Below are positions 8,711 through 17,929 of a stretch of DNA of 64,000 bases, in pieces. Under the pieces are notes generated by a model. The model was not told where the DNA came from. It saw nothing but the letters and a program-made list of their open reading frames with translations, and searched no databases. Position 1 is the first letter of the stretch; each line of letters opens with the position of its first letter. Source of the stretch: Janthinobacterium sp. TB1-E2 (lineage in GTDB: Bacteria; Pseudomonadota; Gammaproteobacteria; Burkholderiales; Burkholderiaceae_D). The position numbers were made by a program, and so were the translations under genes. The stretch spans positions 6,249,112 through 6,313,111 of the forward strand of contig NZ_CP142523.1 in the NCBI RefSeq assembly GCF_036885605.1. Reading direction: 5' to 3'.

Positions 8711-10389
8711 GCAACCTTCTTTTCATCGCGCAATTGACGGCGCAAGATCTTGCCGACATTGGTCTTCGGCAATTCATCGCGGAACTCGATGTATTTCGGT
8801 TTCTTGTAGGCCGTCAATTCATGCTTGCAATGCTCACGGATCTGTTCCACCGTCAGGTTCGGATCCTTGCGCACGACAAACACTTTCACGGCTTCACCCG
8901 CGTTGGCGTCCGGCACGCCGATGCAGGCGCACTCGAGCACGCCAGGGCAGGAAGCGACCACGTCTTCCACTTCGTTCGGATACACATTGAAGCCGGACAC
9001 GATGATCATGTCCTTCTTGCGATCCACGATTTTTACATAGCCGCGTTCATCCATGACGCCCACGTCGCCCGTCTTGAAAAAGCCGTCTGCCGTCATCGAC
9101 TTGGCCGTCTCGTCCGGACGCTGCCAGTAGCCGGCCATCACTTGCGGGCCGCGCACGGCGATCTCGCCCGGCTCGCCCAGCGGCACTTCGACGCCATCGT
9201 CGTTGAGAATCGCCACTTCCGTCGACGGGAAAGGCAAGCCGATGGTGCCCGTAAATTCCGTGATATCGACGCGGTTGCCCGTCACCACGGGCGACGTTTC
9301 CGACATGCCATAGCCTTCGATCAGCGGGCAGCCCGTCAGTTTCAGCCAGCGTTCGGCCACGTTACGCTGCAAGGCCATGCCGCCGCCATTGCACACTTTG
9401 TAGCTGGAGAAATCGAGCTTGGCGAAGTCCGCATTGTTCAGCAGCGCGTTGTACAGGGTGTTGACGGCCGGGAAAACAACGATCTTGTGCTTGGACAATT
9501 CCTTGACGAAACCGGGGATGTCGCGCGGGTTCGGGATCAGCACGTTCAAGCCGCCCACGCGCATGCCCATCAGGGCGCTGACCGTCAGCGAATAGATGTG
9601 ATACAGGGGCAAGGCGCACATGAATCCCATCGAGGTGGCGCGCATTTCCTTGGTCATCACGGGCGAAATCCACGCCTCGTTTTGCAGCACGTTGGCGATC
9701 ACGTTACGGTGCAACAACATCGCCCCTTTCGACACGCCCGTCGTGCCGCCCGTGTATTGCAGGAAGACGATATCGTCATGCCCCTGCTGCACCGGCGTCA
9801 GGCTCAAGCGTGCGCCTTCGGCCAGCATCTTGTTGAAACTGATGGCGCCCGGCAAGGAAAACGCGGGCACCATTTTCTTGATCTTGCGCACGACGAAGTT
9901 GACGATGGTGCCTTTCAGTCCGCCCAGCATGTCGCCCATGGTGGCGACGATCACGTGCTTGACCTGCGTGTGCGGCAGCACCTGCTCGACCGTGGTGGCG
10001 AAGTTTTCCAGCACGATGATCGCTTCGCTGCCCGAATCGATCAGCTGATGCTGCAATTCTCGGGGCGTGTACAGCGGGTTGACGTTGACCACCGTGTAGC
10101 CGGCGCGCAAAATCGCCGCCATGGCCACCGGATACTGGAGCACGTTCGGCAGCATGATCGCCACGCGCGCGCCCGTCTTCAGGCCCTTGCTTTGCAGCCA
10201 GGCGCCCATCTGCAGCGACAGCTTGTCGAGCTCGCGGTAGGTGAGGAATTTATCCATGCACACGAACGCGTTGCGGTCCGCATATTTCTGGAACGACTCT
10301 TCCAGCAAATGCGTGACGGACCGGTATTGCGTGCAATCAATCTCTGCGGGAATGCTGTCCGGGTACGACTTCAACCAAATCTTGTCCAT
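8707..10389 (-). CDS. fadD: Long-chain fatty acid-CoA ligase (fadD, distal copy)
   Basis: 560-residue AMP-forming acyl-CoA synthetase. The AMP-binding P-loop YTGGTTGVSKGA, the GYGMSETSP adenine motif, the FKTGDVGVMDERGYVKIVDR hinge region and the C-terminal catalytic lysine region KTNVGKILRR are intact. It activates fatty acids to acyl-CoA on the inner membrane face for beta-oxidation. It is the second of two tandem paralogues that align end to end, both 560 residues. A hairpin with a U-tract separates them. This pair resembles the fadD1/fadD2 arrangement known in Pseudomonas. Confidence 0.93.
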   Translation of the reverse strand: MDKIWLKSYPDSIPAEIDCTQYRSVTHLLEESFQKYADRNAFVCMDKFLTYRELDKLSLQMGAWLQSKGLKTGARVAIMLPNVLQYPVAMAAILRAGYTVVNVNPLYTPRELQHQLIDSGSEAIIVLENFATTVEQVLPHTQVKHVIVATMGDMLGGLKGTIVNFVVRKIKKMVPAFSLPGAISFNKMLAEGARLSLTPVQQGHDDIVFLQYTGGTTGVSKGAMLLHRNVIANVLQNEAWISPVMTKEMRATSMGFMCALPLYHIYSLTVSALMGMRVGGLNVLIPNPRDIPGFVKELSKHKIVVFPAVNTLYNALLNNADFAKLDFSSYKVCNGGGMALQRNVAERWLKLTGCPLIEGYGMSETSPVVTGNRVDITEFTGTIGLPFPSTEVAILNDDGVEVPLGEPGEIAVRGPQVMAGYWQRPDETAKSMTADGFFKTGDVGVMDERGYVKIVDRKKDMIIVSGFNVYPNEVEDVVASCPGVLECACIGVPDANAGEAVKVFVVRKDPNLTVEQIREHCKHELTAYKKPKYIEFRDELPKTNVGKILRRQLRDEKKVA

Positions 10390-10410
10390 CTATGCCTCAT
10401 CTTTATCTGT

Positions 10411-10442
10411 AAAAAGGGTGTGCAGCCTGATGCGCACACCCT
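10411..10442 (-). terminator. Intrinsic terminator or attenuator between the two fadD genes
   Basis: On the minus strand AGGGTGTGC and GCACACCCT form a perfect 9-bp stem with a 10-base loop, followed by TTTTT. It lies in the 60-bp gap, so transcription from the proximal fadD probably only partly reads into the distal copy. Confidence 0.75.
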
Positions 10443-10449
10443 GCACTGT

Positions 10450-12132
10450 TTATGCTGCTGTCTTCGTTTCGTCACGCAGGGCGCGACGCAAAATCTTGCC
10501 AACGTTGGTCTTCGGCAGTTCATCGCGGAACTCGATGTATTTCGGCCGCTTGTAGCCTGTGAATTGTTCCTTGCAATACGCGGCCAGCACCGCCTGGGTC
10601 AGGTTCGGATCCTTGCGCACGACAAACACTTTCACGGCCTCGCCAGAGTGTTCGTCCGGCACGCCCACGCAGGCGCACTCGAGCACGCCCGGATGGGCCG
10701 CGATGACGGCCTCGACTTCGTTCGGATACACATTGAAGCCGGAGACGAGGATCATGTCTTTCTTGCGGTCGACGATCTTCACATAGCCGCGCTCGTCCAT
10801 GATGCCCACGTCGCCCGACTTGAAGTAGCCATCAGGCGTCATGACCTTGGCCGTTTCATCGGGACGGTTCCAGTAGCCGCTCATCACTTGCGGGCCACGG
10901 ATGGCGATTTCGCCCGTCTGGCCCAGCGGCACTTCCTTGCCGTCATCGTCGAGGATGGCGATCTCGGTCGACGGCACGGGCAAGCCGATGGTGCCGGAAA
11001 ACACCGTGGTATCGGCGCGGTTGCAGGTGGCGACGGGCGACGTTTCCGACAGGCCATAACCCTCGATGATGGACACGCCCGTCACTTGCAGCCACTTGTC
11101 ATTGACGGCTTGCTGCACCGCCATGCCGCCACCATTGGCGATCTTCAAGCCCGAGAAATCGAGCTTGGCGAAATCGGGATGGTTCACCAGCGCGTTATAC
11201 AGGGTATTGACCGCTGGCAGCAGGTTGAATTTGTACTTGCCCAGCTCCTTGATCAGGCCCGGGATATCGCGTGGATTCGGGATCAGGATATTCAGGGCGC
11301 CCACGCGCGTGCCCCACATCGCGCACGCCGTCAGGGCAAAGATATGGTACAGCGGCAAGGCGCAAACGACGATCATCTGTTCCTTGCTGTTCTGGTCGAG
11401 CGCCGCGCCCGACCACGCTTCGCTCTGCAGCACATTGGCGATCACATTGCGGTGGCTCAAGGTCGCGCCTTTCGACACGCCCGTCGTGCCGCCCGTGTAT
11501 TGCAGGAAGGCAGCGTCATTGATGCTCAGCTCGACAGGCGTGAGTTTCATGCGGCTGCCCAGCGCCAGCGCCTGCTTGAAACGCATGGCGTTCGGCAAGG
11601 AATACGCGGGCACCATCTTCTTGACGTTGCGCACGACAAAATTGACGATTGCGCCCTTCAAGCCGCCCAGCATTTCGCCCATGCTGGCAACGATGATGTG
11701 CTTGACGGCCGTCTTGGCCAGTACTTGCTCCAAGGTATGGGCAAAGTTTTCCAGCACGATGATCGCTTCGCTGCCCGAATCGTTGAGCTGATGCTCGAGT
11801 TCGCGCGGCGTATAAAGAGGATTGACGTTGACCACCGTGTAGCCGGCGCGCAAGACGGCGGCGATGGCCACCGGATACTGGAGCACGTTCGGCATCATCA
11901 GGGCCACCCGGGCGCCCTTTTTCAGGCCACGGCTTTGCAGCCAGGCACCAAGCTGGCGCGAATAGGTATCGAGTTCGGCATAGGTGAGAAATTTGTCCAT
12001 GCAGACATAGGCATTGCGATCCGCATATTTTTGAAACGCTTCTTCCAGCAAGTGCACCAGCGAACGATATTGATCAGGATCGATGTCGGCGGGGACGCCG
12101 GGAGGATACGACTTCAGCCAAATTTTTTCCAT
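10450..12132 (-). CDS. fadD: Long-chain fatty acid-CoA ligase (fadD paralogue, proximal copy)
   Basis: 560-residue acyl-CoA synthetase, paralogue of the next gene downstream. Motifs YTGGTTGVSKGA, GYGLSETSP, FKSGDVGIMDERGYVKIVDR and KTNVGKILRR are conserved. Both N termini start with M(D/E)KIWLKSYP. The copies diverge mostly in the middle of the substrate-binding part (for example the region after NVIANVLQ), which suggests different acyl preference. A promoter-like pair of hexamers lies about 130 bp upstream, with a palindrome of CTGC-N3-GCAG type beyond it. Confidence 0.93.
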   Translation of the reverse strand: MEKIWLKSYPPGVPADIDPDQYRSLVHLLEEAFQKYADRNAYVCMDKFLTYAELDTYSRQLGAWLQSRGLKKGARVALMMPNVLQYPVAIAAVLRAGYTVVNVNPLYTPRELEHQLNDSGSEAIIVLENFAHTLEQVLAKTAVKHIIVASMGEMLGGLKGAIVNFVVRNVKKMVPAYSLPNAMRFKQALALGSRMKLTPVELSINDAAFLQYTGGTTGVSKGATLSHRNVIANVLQSEAWSGAALDQNSKEQMIVVCALPLYHIFALTACAMWGTRVGALNILIPNPRDIPGLIKELGKYKFNLLPAVNTLYNALVNHPDFAKLDFSGLKIANGGGMAVQQAVNDKWLQVTGVSIIEGYGLSETSPVATCNRADTTVFSGTIGLPVPSTEIAILDDDGKEVPLGQTGEIAIRGPQVMSGYWNRPDETAKVMTPDGYFKSGDVGIMDERGYVKIVDRKKDMILVSGFNVYPNEVEAVIAAHPGVLECACVGVPDEHSGEAVKVFVVRKDPNLTQAVLAAYCKEQFTGYKRPKYIEFRDELPKTNVGKILRRALRDETKTAA

Positions 12133-12264
12133 CCTGTGCCTCTTGTCTCGAATAATCGTGGGGGAGCCGGCGCACCCTGCCGGCGCGGATCATTGCTGCG
12201 GATTCTGTTGTCCAGCAGTCAGTTTGAGCATTCTGACGAGCAATTGCTCTATGCTACTAATGCG

Positions 12265-12293
12265 ATGCTATCGGGCGCCGCGCTTCCATGCAA
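12265..12293 (-). promoter_or_regulatory. Sigma-70-like promoter for the fadD tandem
   Basis: On the minus strand TTGCAT (12288-12293), a 17-bp spacer and TAGCAT (12265-12270). Four of six bases match consensus in each hexamer. The start codon is about 130 bp downstream. Confidence 0.5.
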
Positions 12294-12335
12294 GCGCTTT
12301 CAACAGTATTCGAGCGGCAACTCTAAGGGTATTTT

Positions 12336-12352
12336 ATGCTGCAATGCAGCAT
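12336..12352. promoter_or_regulatory. Perfect palindrome upstream of fadD promoter, operator candidate
   Basis: ATGCTGCA-A-TGCAGCAT is a perfect 8-1-8 inverted repeat with core CTGC-N3-GCAG. It lies about 43 bp upstream of the proposed fadD -35. The core matches the CTGC-N3/4-GCAG pattern reported for the polyhydroxyalkanoate regulator PhaR of Paracoccus; whether the Oxalobacteraceae protein uses it is inference. A TAAAAT hexamer abuts it on the minus strand. Confidence 0.4.
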
Positions 12353-12408
12353 GATAAATACACTGTTGCAGGATCGTCTGGCTCGGCGTACGGGACAATC
12401 TTTACGGG

Positions 12409-13458
12409 TCAGGGGCTGGACAATTGTTCCAGCGCACGCCTGCGCTCAGGCTTGTTCATCTGGGCCATTGTGTGCACTGCAGCATAAAAAGCACGAAAGT
12501 TCTTTTTTTCTTCCAGCAATTTTCTGAAGGCCGGCAAAAATTCATTGTAGGTAGACACGGAAGCCAGGTGTGCATTGCTCAATGGCTGCTCGAACCAGCG
12601 GTCGTAACCGGCAAAGCCACCCCAGTTTTGCTTGAGTACCTGATATGCATCTTGCAATGCCGCAAACACCTGCGCCTTGCGCGCGCGCTTCTCCGCATCG
12701 CTGGCGCCGCTCGCATACACGGCTTCCAGTTCGCCCCGGTATGTCAACAGCAGGGCCAAAAAATCCTGGCGCCGCGCCGCATACTGGTCGTACGCGGCGC
12801 GCATCGCGTCATTGCCCTCGCGCGCCAGCCAGCGCTGCACGCCCGCCTCTTCCACGGCGCTGGCAAACGACTCGTTGAAGGCCGAATCGCCGGGCACGTA
12901 CACCACCTGGTGCGCCAGTTCATGGAAGATCAGGCGCGCCAGTTCCGCATCGTTGTAATTGATAAAGGTCGACAGCAAGGGATCGTCGAACCAGCCCAGC
13001 GTGGAATACGCGGGCACGCCACCCACCTGCACGTCGTAATGCTGGGCCCGCAGTTCGGCGGCATACGCGAGCGCCTCGTCCTTGCTGTAATAACCGCGGT
13101 AATTGACGCAGCCGGCGATGGGAAAACACCATTGCAGCGGCTGCAGCGACAGTTCCGGCGTGGCCACCACGTTCCACAGCACGAAAGGGCGCCGCAGCGA
13201 GGCGTAGTTCTTGTAGCTGCCATTGTCGGGCAAATCCAGCTCGCTGACGGCAAAGCGGCGAATTTGCTGCGCCTTGGCCAGGCGCACTTTCAGACGCGGC
13301 TCGGTGGCCGGGTCATCGAGCCAGTCGCCGATCGGGCGCGCGCCGGACCACAGCGCATATTGCCCCTGCGCCGCCTGCGTGTAGTAACGCAGCTGCGTGC
13401 AGCCGCCCAGCGGCAGGCACAGCATGCCGACAAGCAAGCGGGCCGGCCAGCGCGCCAT
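12409..13458 (-). CDS. Predicted zinc aminopeptidase lipoprotein (COG4324)
   Basis: 349-residue lipoprotein: signal peptide ending in LGGC with the acylated Cys at residue 20, then a zinc peptidase site HELAH at 179-183 and a candidate third ligand Glu around 196-203 (FNESFASAVEE). This matches the uncharacterised predicted aminopeptidase family COG4324 (Aminopep). No substrate is known. The start lies 2 bp after the molybdopterin oxidoreductase stop, so the genes are surely co-transcribed, an unexpected pairing. A cell-surface or periplasmic peptidase role is inferred from the lipobox. Confidence 0.8.
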   Translation of the reverse strand: MARWPARLLVGMLCLPLGGCTQLRYYTQAAQGQYALWSGARPIGDWLDDPATEPRLKVRLAKAQQIRRFAVSELDLPDNGSYKNYASLRRPFVLWNVVATPELSLQPLQWCFPIAGCVNYRGYYSKDEALAYAAELRAQHYDVQVGGVPAYSTLGWFDDPLLSTFINYNDAELARLIFHELAHQVVYVPGDSAFNESFASAVEEAGVQRWLAREGNDAMRAAYDQYAARRQDFLALLLTYRGELEAVYASGASDAEKRARKAQVFAALQDAYQVLKQNWGGFAGYDRWFEQPLSNAHLASVSTYNEFLPAFRKLLEEKKNFRAFYAAVHTMAQMNKPERRRALEQLSSP

Positions 13459-13460
13459 GG

Positions 13461-15536
13461 TCAGCCAGCCTTTTCCACTTCGACCAGCGTATCGTAGAAG
13501 GTCGGCGCGCGGCCCATGTCCGTCAGGCGCTGGCTCGTCACTTCATTGGCGTTCTTGCCGTCGCTGGCCAGTTTCTTCCACCATACGGACAAGCCCACCA
13601 CCAGGCCGCGTCTGGCCTTGTCCGTCACCCTGGCCTTGGCCACGAAGCTGCCGCGGTCGTTGAAGATGCGCACCATGTCGCCAGCGGCGATGCCGCGCGC
13701 GGCGCAGTCGTCAGGGTGGATATCGAGGTGCGGCTCGCCTTCGGCCGCGCGCAGGCTTTTCACGTTCACAAAAGTGGAATTGAGGAAATTGCGCGCCGGC
13801 GGGGAAATCATGGCCAGCGGATAACGGGCCGCCAGCGCGGGATTGCTGGCCAGCGATTCGTGCGGCGCGATATACGTCGGCAAGGGATCGAGTCCCGCCT
13901 GCGCCATGGCGCTCGAATACAACTCGCACTTGCCTGATGGCGTGGGGAAACCACCGTGGGCAAATGGCGCCTCGGCCGTGGCCAGCTTTTGCCAGCCCGT
14001 GCGTTTCAACGATTCCCAGTCGAAATGCACGGAGCGCGCATCGGTCGTATCGAACGCCTTGGCTGCCAGCGCGTCGTCGCTTTCCTGGAAGCACGGGTCA
14101 TCAAAGCCCATGTGCTGCGCCAGCAAACGGAAGATTTCCGTATTCGCCTTCGCTTCGCCCAGCGGCGCCACGGCCGCGTTGTTCGCCATCATGTACAGGT
14201 GGCCGTAGGTGGAATGCGCATCGACGTGCTCCAGCTGCGTGGTAGCTGGCAACACGATGTCGGCGTAATCGACGGTATCGGTCTGGAAGTGCTCGAGCAC
14301 GACCGTAAACAAATCCTCGCGGGCAAAACCCTGCGCCACTTTCGAGGAGTCGGGCGCCACGGCCAGCGGGTTCGAGTTATAGACGATCACGGCTTCGACT
14401 TGCGGGCCGAACTCGGCGGAACTTTCTTTCAATAAATCGTCGCCAATGGTGCTCATGTTGATCGTGCGCGGCGTCCCTTTCAGCAAGTCCGGGCGCTGCA
14501 GGGCCTTGCGGTTGACGGGGAAGGAGCCCGAGCTCGACAGCTGCATGCCGCCGGCCGGATGGCGCCAGGCGCCCGTCAGCGCGGGCAGGCAGGCAATATT
14601 GCGCACGGCCATGCCGCCGCCATGCACGCGCTGCACGCCGTAATTGGCGCGGATGGCGGCGCCCTCGCCGGAGCGGCATGCCTGGCCGTACAGCCGCGCC
14701 AGCTCCACCACTTCCGTGGCCGTGATGCCGCACACCCCGGCCACGCGCTCGGGCGGCCATTCCAGGGTCCGCTGTTTCAGTTCCGCATAGCCGATGGTGT
14801 ACTGCGCGATATAGTCGTGGTCGACCAGGTCTTCGATGATCAGCACATGCATCAAGCCCAGCGCCAGGGCCGCATCGGTACCCGGCAGCAAGGCGATATG
14901 CTGGTGGCATTTTTCGGCCGTCAGCGAGCGGTAGGGATCGATGGCGATCAGGGTCGCGCCATTGCGCTTGGCCTCTTGCGCGCGCATCCAGAAGTGCAGG
15001 TTCGAGGCGATCGGGTTGCCGCCCCAGATGATGATCAATTTCGCGTTCTGGAACTGCTCCATGTCCGTGCCGATGCTGGCGCCCACCGTGTAGCGGTAGC
15101 CCGTGGCACCGGCCGAGGCGCAGATGGTGCGGTCCAGCAGGGAAGCGCCGAGCTGGTGGAAGAAGCGCGAGGACATCGATTCGCCCTGCACCAGGCCCAT
15201 GGTACCGCAGTAGCTGTACGGCAAGATCGCCTGGGGATCGCGCGCGGCGATCGGTTTCAAGCGGGCGGCGATGGTCTGCAGCGCTTCTTCCCAGCTGATG
15301 CGCTCGAACTTGCCTTCGCCCTTCTTGCCTACGCGGCGCAGCGGGTGCAGCAGCCGGTCCGCATGGTAGGTGCGCTCCGTGAAGCGCGACACCTTTGTGC
15401 ACAGCACGCCAGCCGTGGTCGGATGGTCGGGATCGCCCTTGACGGCCGTGGCCACCCCATCGGTCACGGTGACCAGCAAGGCGCAGGTATCGGGGCAGTC
15501 GAGCGGGCAGGCGGCGCGCACTTGGGTGGTGGTCAT
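13461..15536 (-). CDS. Molybdopterin oxidoreductase (formate dehydrogenase/DMSO reductase family)
   Basis: 691-residue enzyme of the DMSO-reductase superfamily. The N terminus holds a 4Fe-4S motif: Cys10, Cys14, Cys18 and Cys46 (CPLDCPDTC, then GVLCTK). Molybdopterin-binding segments follow (IIWGGNPIASNLHFWMRAQ, VLPATTQLEHVDAHSTYGH), and the C-terminal domain has IHPDDCAARGIAAGDMVRIF. The ATG at 15536 (MTTTQVRAACPL) is preferred because the longer frame has no support. There is no Tat signal, so it is probably cytoplasmic. No partner electron-transfer subunit is encoded nearby, so donor and substrate are unknown. It is co-transcribed with the lipoprotein peptidase. Confidence 0.85.
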   Translation of the reverse strand: MTTTQVRAACPLDCPDTCALLVTVTDGVATAVKGDPDHPTTAGVLCTKVSRFTERTYHADRLLHPLRRVGKKGEGKFERISWEEALQTIAARLKPIAARDPQAILPYSYCGTMGLVQGESMSSRFFHQLGASLLDRTICASAGATGYRYTVGASIGTDMEQFQNAKLIIIWGGNPIASNLHFWMRAQEAKRNGATLIAIDPYRSLTAEKCHQHIALLPGTDAALALGLMHVLIIEDLVDHDYIAQYTIGYAELKQRTLEWPPERVAGVCGITATEVVELARLYGQACRSGEGAAIRANYGVQRVHGGGMAVRNIACLPALTGAWRHPAGGMQLSSSGSFPVNRKALQRPDLLKGTPRTINMSTIGDDLLKESSAEFGPQVEAVIVYNSNPLAVAPDSSKVAQGFAREDLFTVVLEHFQTDTVDYADIVLPATTQLEHVDAHSTYGHLYMMANNAAVAPLGEAKANTEIFRLLAQHMGFDDPCFQESDDALAAKAFDTTDARSVHFDWESLKRTGWQKLATAEAPFAHGGFPTPSGKCELYSSAMAQAGLDPLPTYIAPHESLASNPALAARYPLAMISPPARNFLNSTFVNVKSLRAAEGEPHLDIHPDDCAARGIAAGDMVRIFNDRGSFVAKARVTDKARRGLVVGLSVWWKKLASDGKNANEVTSQRLTDMGRAPTFYDTLVEVEKAG

Positions 15537-15742
15537 GGGGCAATCCAAAAACGTTGGGGGAAGGCGATACTGTAAACCATTCCGCGCGCTTGCTGTTGGC
15601 GCCGTGGCAAGCACGTCCGTGCGCTGGATTTCCCCGGCAAACAAGGGCTACAATGCACTATTAGCCGCGCCTGTTTTCGATCAAGCAAGCGCGGTCCGGC
15701 GCGCCATACATTGCTGCGTGCCAGCATCCACAGGAGAGTCCC

Positions 15743-16936
15743 ATGAAACTAGTTGATCCGATCTTGGCGTTTCAATCCGAGCTGCAAGGTATCCGCCGCG
15801 ACCTGCACGCGCATCCCGAGCTGTGCTACGAAGAACAGCGCACCTCGGACGTGGTCGCCGCCAAGCTGACGGAATGGGGCATCCCCGTGGTGCGCGGCCT
15901 GGGCCGCACTGGCGTGGTCGGCATCATCAAAAATGGCACGTCGACACGGGCCATCGGCCTGCGCGCCGACATGGATGCCTTGCCGATGCAGGAAATGAAT
16001 ACCTTTGAGCATGCTTCACGCCATCCGGGCAAGATGCACGCCTGCGGCCACGATGGCCACACGGCGATGCTGCTGGGCGCCGCCCATTACCTGGCGCAAC
16101 ACCGCCATTTCGACGGCACCGTGTATCTGGTCTTCCAGCCGGCCGAGGAAGGCGGCGCCGGCGCGCGCGAAATGATCGAGGATGGCTTGTTTACCCGCTT
16201 TCCCATGGATGCCATCTACGGCATGCACAACTGGCCAGGCGCCGAAACGGGCACCCTGAGCGTGGTGGAGGGGCCAATGATGGCCTCCAGCAATGAATTC
16301 CACGTCACCATCAAAGGCAAGGGCGCCCACGCGGCCCAACCCCACAAGGGCATCGACCCCGTCATGGTGGCCGTGCAAATCGCGCAAAGCTGGCAAACCG
16401 TCATCACGCGCAACAAGAGTCCGCTCGACACAGCCGTGCTGTCGATCACACAAATCCATGCAGGCAGCGCCACCAATGTGATTCCCGATGATGCCAGCCT
16501 GGTCGGTACCGTGCGCACTTTCACCAAGCCCGTGCTGGATTTGATCGAGGAGCGCATGCGCGAGATCGCCGTGCACACGGCCGCCGCCTTTGGCGCCGAA
16601 GTCGATTTCCACTTCAAGCGCAACTATCCACCGCTGGTCAACCATGCGAAAGAAACGGCGTTTGCCGTCGAAGTGATGAAAAGCGTGGTGGGCGCCGACA
16701 AGGTCAACGCGAATGTCGAACCGACCATGGGCGCGGAAGATTTTTCTTTCTTCCTGCAAGAAAAAGCCGGCTGCTACATCTTCATCGGCAATGGCGACGG
16801 CGAGCACCGCGATGGCGGCCACGGCCTGGGCCCGTGCGTCTTGCACAATGGCAGCTACGACTTCAACGACAATCTGCTGCCGATCGGCGCCAGTTTCTGG
16901 GTCAAGCTGGCCGAAGCGAGCCTGCCCATCGCTTGA
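15743..16936 (+). CDS. M20 family amidohydrolase (hippurate hydrolase-like)
   Basis: 397-residue metallo-amidohydrolase of the HipO/IAA-amino-acid hydrolase group. Visible motifs: RRDLHAHPEL, GLRADMDALPMQE, ACGHDGHTAMLLGAA, FQPAEEGGAGAREMI and the dimerisation domain around HVTIKGKGAHAAQPHKGID. It hydrolyses N-acyl or aromatic-acyl amino acids to the free amino acid. The ribosome site AGGAGAGTCCC precedes the ATG at 15743. It is divergent from the molybdopterin oxidoreductase (206-bp gap) and convergent with the next dehydrogenase, 1 bp apart. Confidence 0.9.
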   Translation: MKLVDPILAFQSELQGIRRDLHAHPELCYEEQRTSDVVAAKLTEWGIPVVRGLGRTGVVGIIKNGTSTRAIGLRADMDALPMQEMNTFEHASRHPGKMHACGHDGHTAMLLGAAHYLAQHRHFDGTVYLVFQPAEEGGAGAREMIEDGLFTRFPMDAIYGMHNWPGAETGTLSVVEGPMMASSNEFHVTIKGKGAHAAQPHKGIDPVMVAVQIAQSWQTVITRNKSPLDTAVLSITQIHAGSATNVIPDDASLVGTVRTFTKPVLDLIEERMREIAVHTAAAFGAEVDFHFKRNYPPLVNHAKETAFAVEVMKSVVGADKVNANVEPTMGAEDFSFFLQEKAGCYIFIGNGDGEHRDGGHGLGPCVLHNGSYDFNDNLLPIGASFWVKLAEASLPIA

Positions 16937-16937
16937 A

Positions 16938-17840
16938 TCAGCTCAGCTGATCCGGACCGGTGCCCAGGCGCTGGCCCGGATTCAACGCTTCCAGGGCCAG
17001 CAAGGCGGCCGCGTGATCGGCCGTCGGGTGGGTGCCGGCGAGGGCTTCATAGCGCTGCGTCACCAGTTGCGTCACCGGCAAAGTCACGTGCGCTGCTTCG
17101 GCCGCCGCAAGGATGTTGTGCATATCCTTGATCTGGCTTTTCACCTGGCCGCCAGCAACAAAATTGCGTTCCAACATGCGCTGGCCATGCACCTCCAGAA
17201 TCTTGCTCTCGGCAAAACCACCGCGGATAGCCGCCCGTACGGCGCTCGCATCGGCGCCCGCCGCTTGGGCCAGCAACAGCGCTTCGGCCACGATATTCAA
17301 TGTCGCTCCGACGATCAGCTGATTGCACAGCTTGGCCACTTGACCACTGCCGGCCGGCCCCACCAGGGTCGGGCGTCCCATGGCTGACAGAATCGTTTCA
17401 ACCTTCGTGTAATCGCTGGCGCTGGCGCCAGCCATGATAGCCAGGGTGCCCGCCTGTGCGCCGCCGACGCCACCCGACACAGGCGCATCGATGAAGCCAT
17501 GCCCCGCAGCGTGCAAAATGGCATGAAATTGCTGGGCTTCCGATTGCTTGGTGGAACTCATGTCGATCCAGAGCGCACCAGTGGACAAGGCCGGCAACGC
17601 CTCTTGCAGCACCTGCGCCACGATAGGGCCAGCTTCCAGCATCGAGATGACGACGTCCGCCCCGTTGACGGCCTCAGCCACTGAAACGGCCGGCTGCGCC
17701 CCTGCCGCACGCAGGACTTGGGCCTTGCTGTGCGTGCGATTCCAAATTGTGACAGAATATCCAGCGCGCAGCAGGCACCGGACCATCGGCCCTCCCATTA
17801 GGCCAATACCGAGAAATGCGATTTTTGTAGACAATGTCAA
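16938..17840 (-). CDS. NAD(P)-dependent beta-hydroxyacid dehydrogenase (3-hydroxyisobutyrate dehydrogenase family)
   Basis: About 300 residues. Rossmann motif FLGIGLMGGPMVRCLLRAGY at the N terminus, substrate signature DAPVSGGVGGAQAGTLAIMA in the middle and the catalytic lysine segment GQVAKLCNQLIVG. Family members oxidise 3-hydroxyisobutyrate or reduce tartronate semialdehyde. No ATG is available near the expected N terminus. A TTG at 17840 (reading M-T-L-S-T-K-I-A-F) has AGAGG five bases upstream and gives normal family length, so it is chosen; a further TTG at 17882 is possible. The exact substrate is unknown. Confidence 0.83.
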   Translation of the reverse strand: MTLSTKIAFLGIGLMGGPMVRCLLRAGYSVTIWNRTHSKAQVLRAAGAQPAVSVAEAVNGADVVISMLEAGPIVAQVLQEALPALSTGALWIDMSSTKQSEAQQFHAILHAAGHGFIDAPVSGGVGGAQAGTLAIMAGASASDYTKVETILSAMGRPTLVGPAGSGQVAKLCNQLIVGATLNIVAEALLLAQAAGADASAVRAAIRGGFAESKILEVHGQRMLERNFVAGGQVKSQIKDMHNILAAAEAAHVTLPVTQLVTQRYEALAGTHPTADHAAALLALEALNPGQRLGTGPDQLS

Positions 17841-17929
17841 TTCAACCTCTGAGATCAAACAGGTGGCGGGAGTAGTGTGCAAAACTAGGTGCCTGCGCTA
17901 ACAAGACAAGCCTGACGGCCAATTTTACG

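Noticed and set aside
8458..12354. 1298-codon plus-strand open frame across both fadD genes
   Set aside because: Antisense mirror of the two paralogues; its internal repeat simply reflects the fadD duplication.
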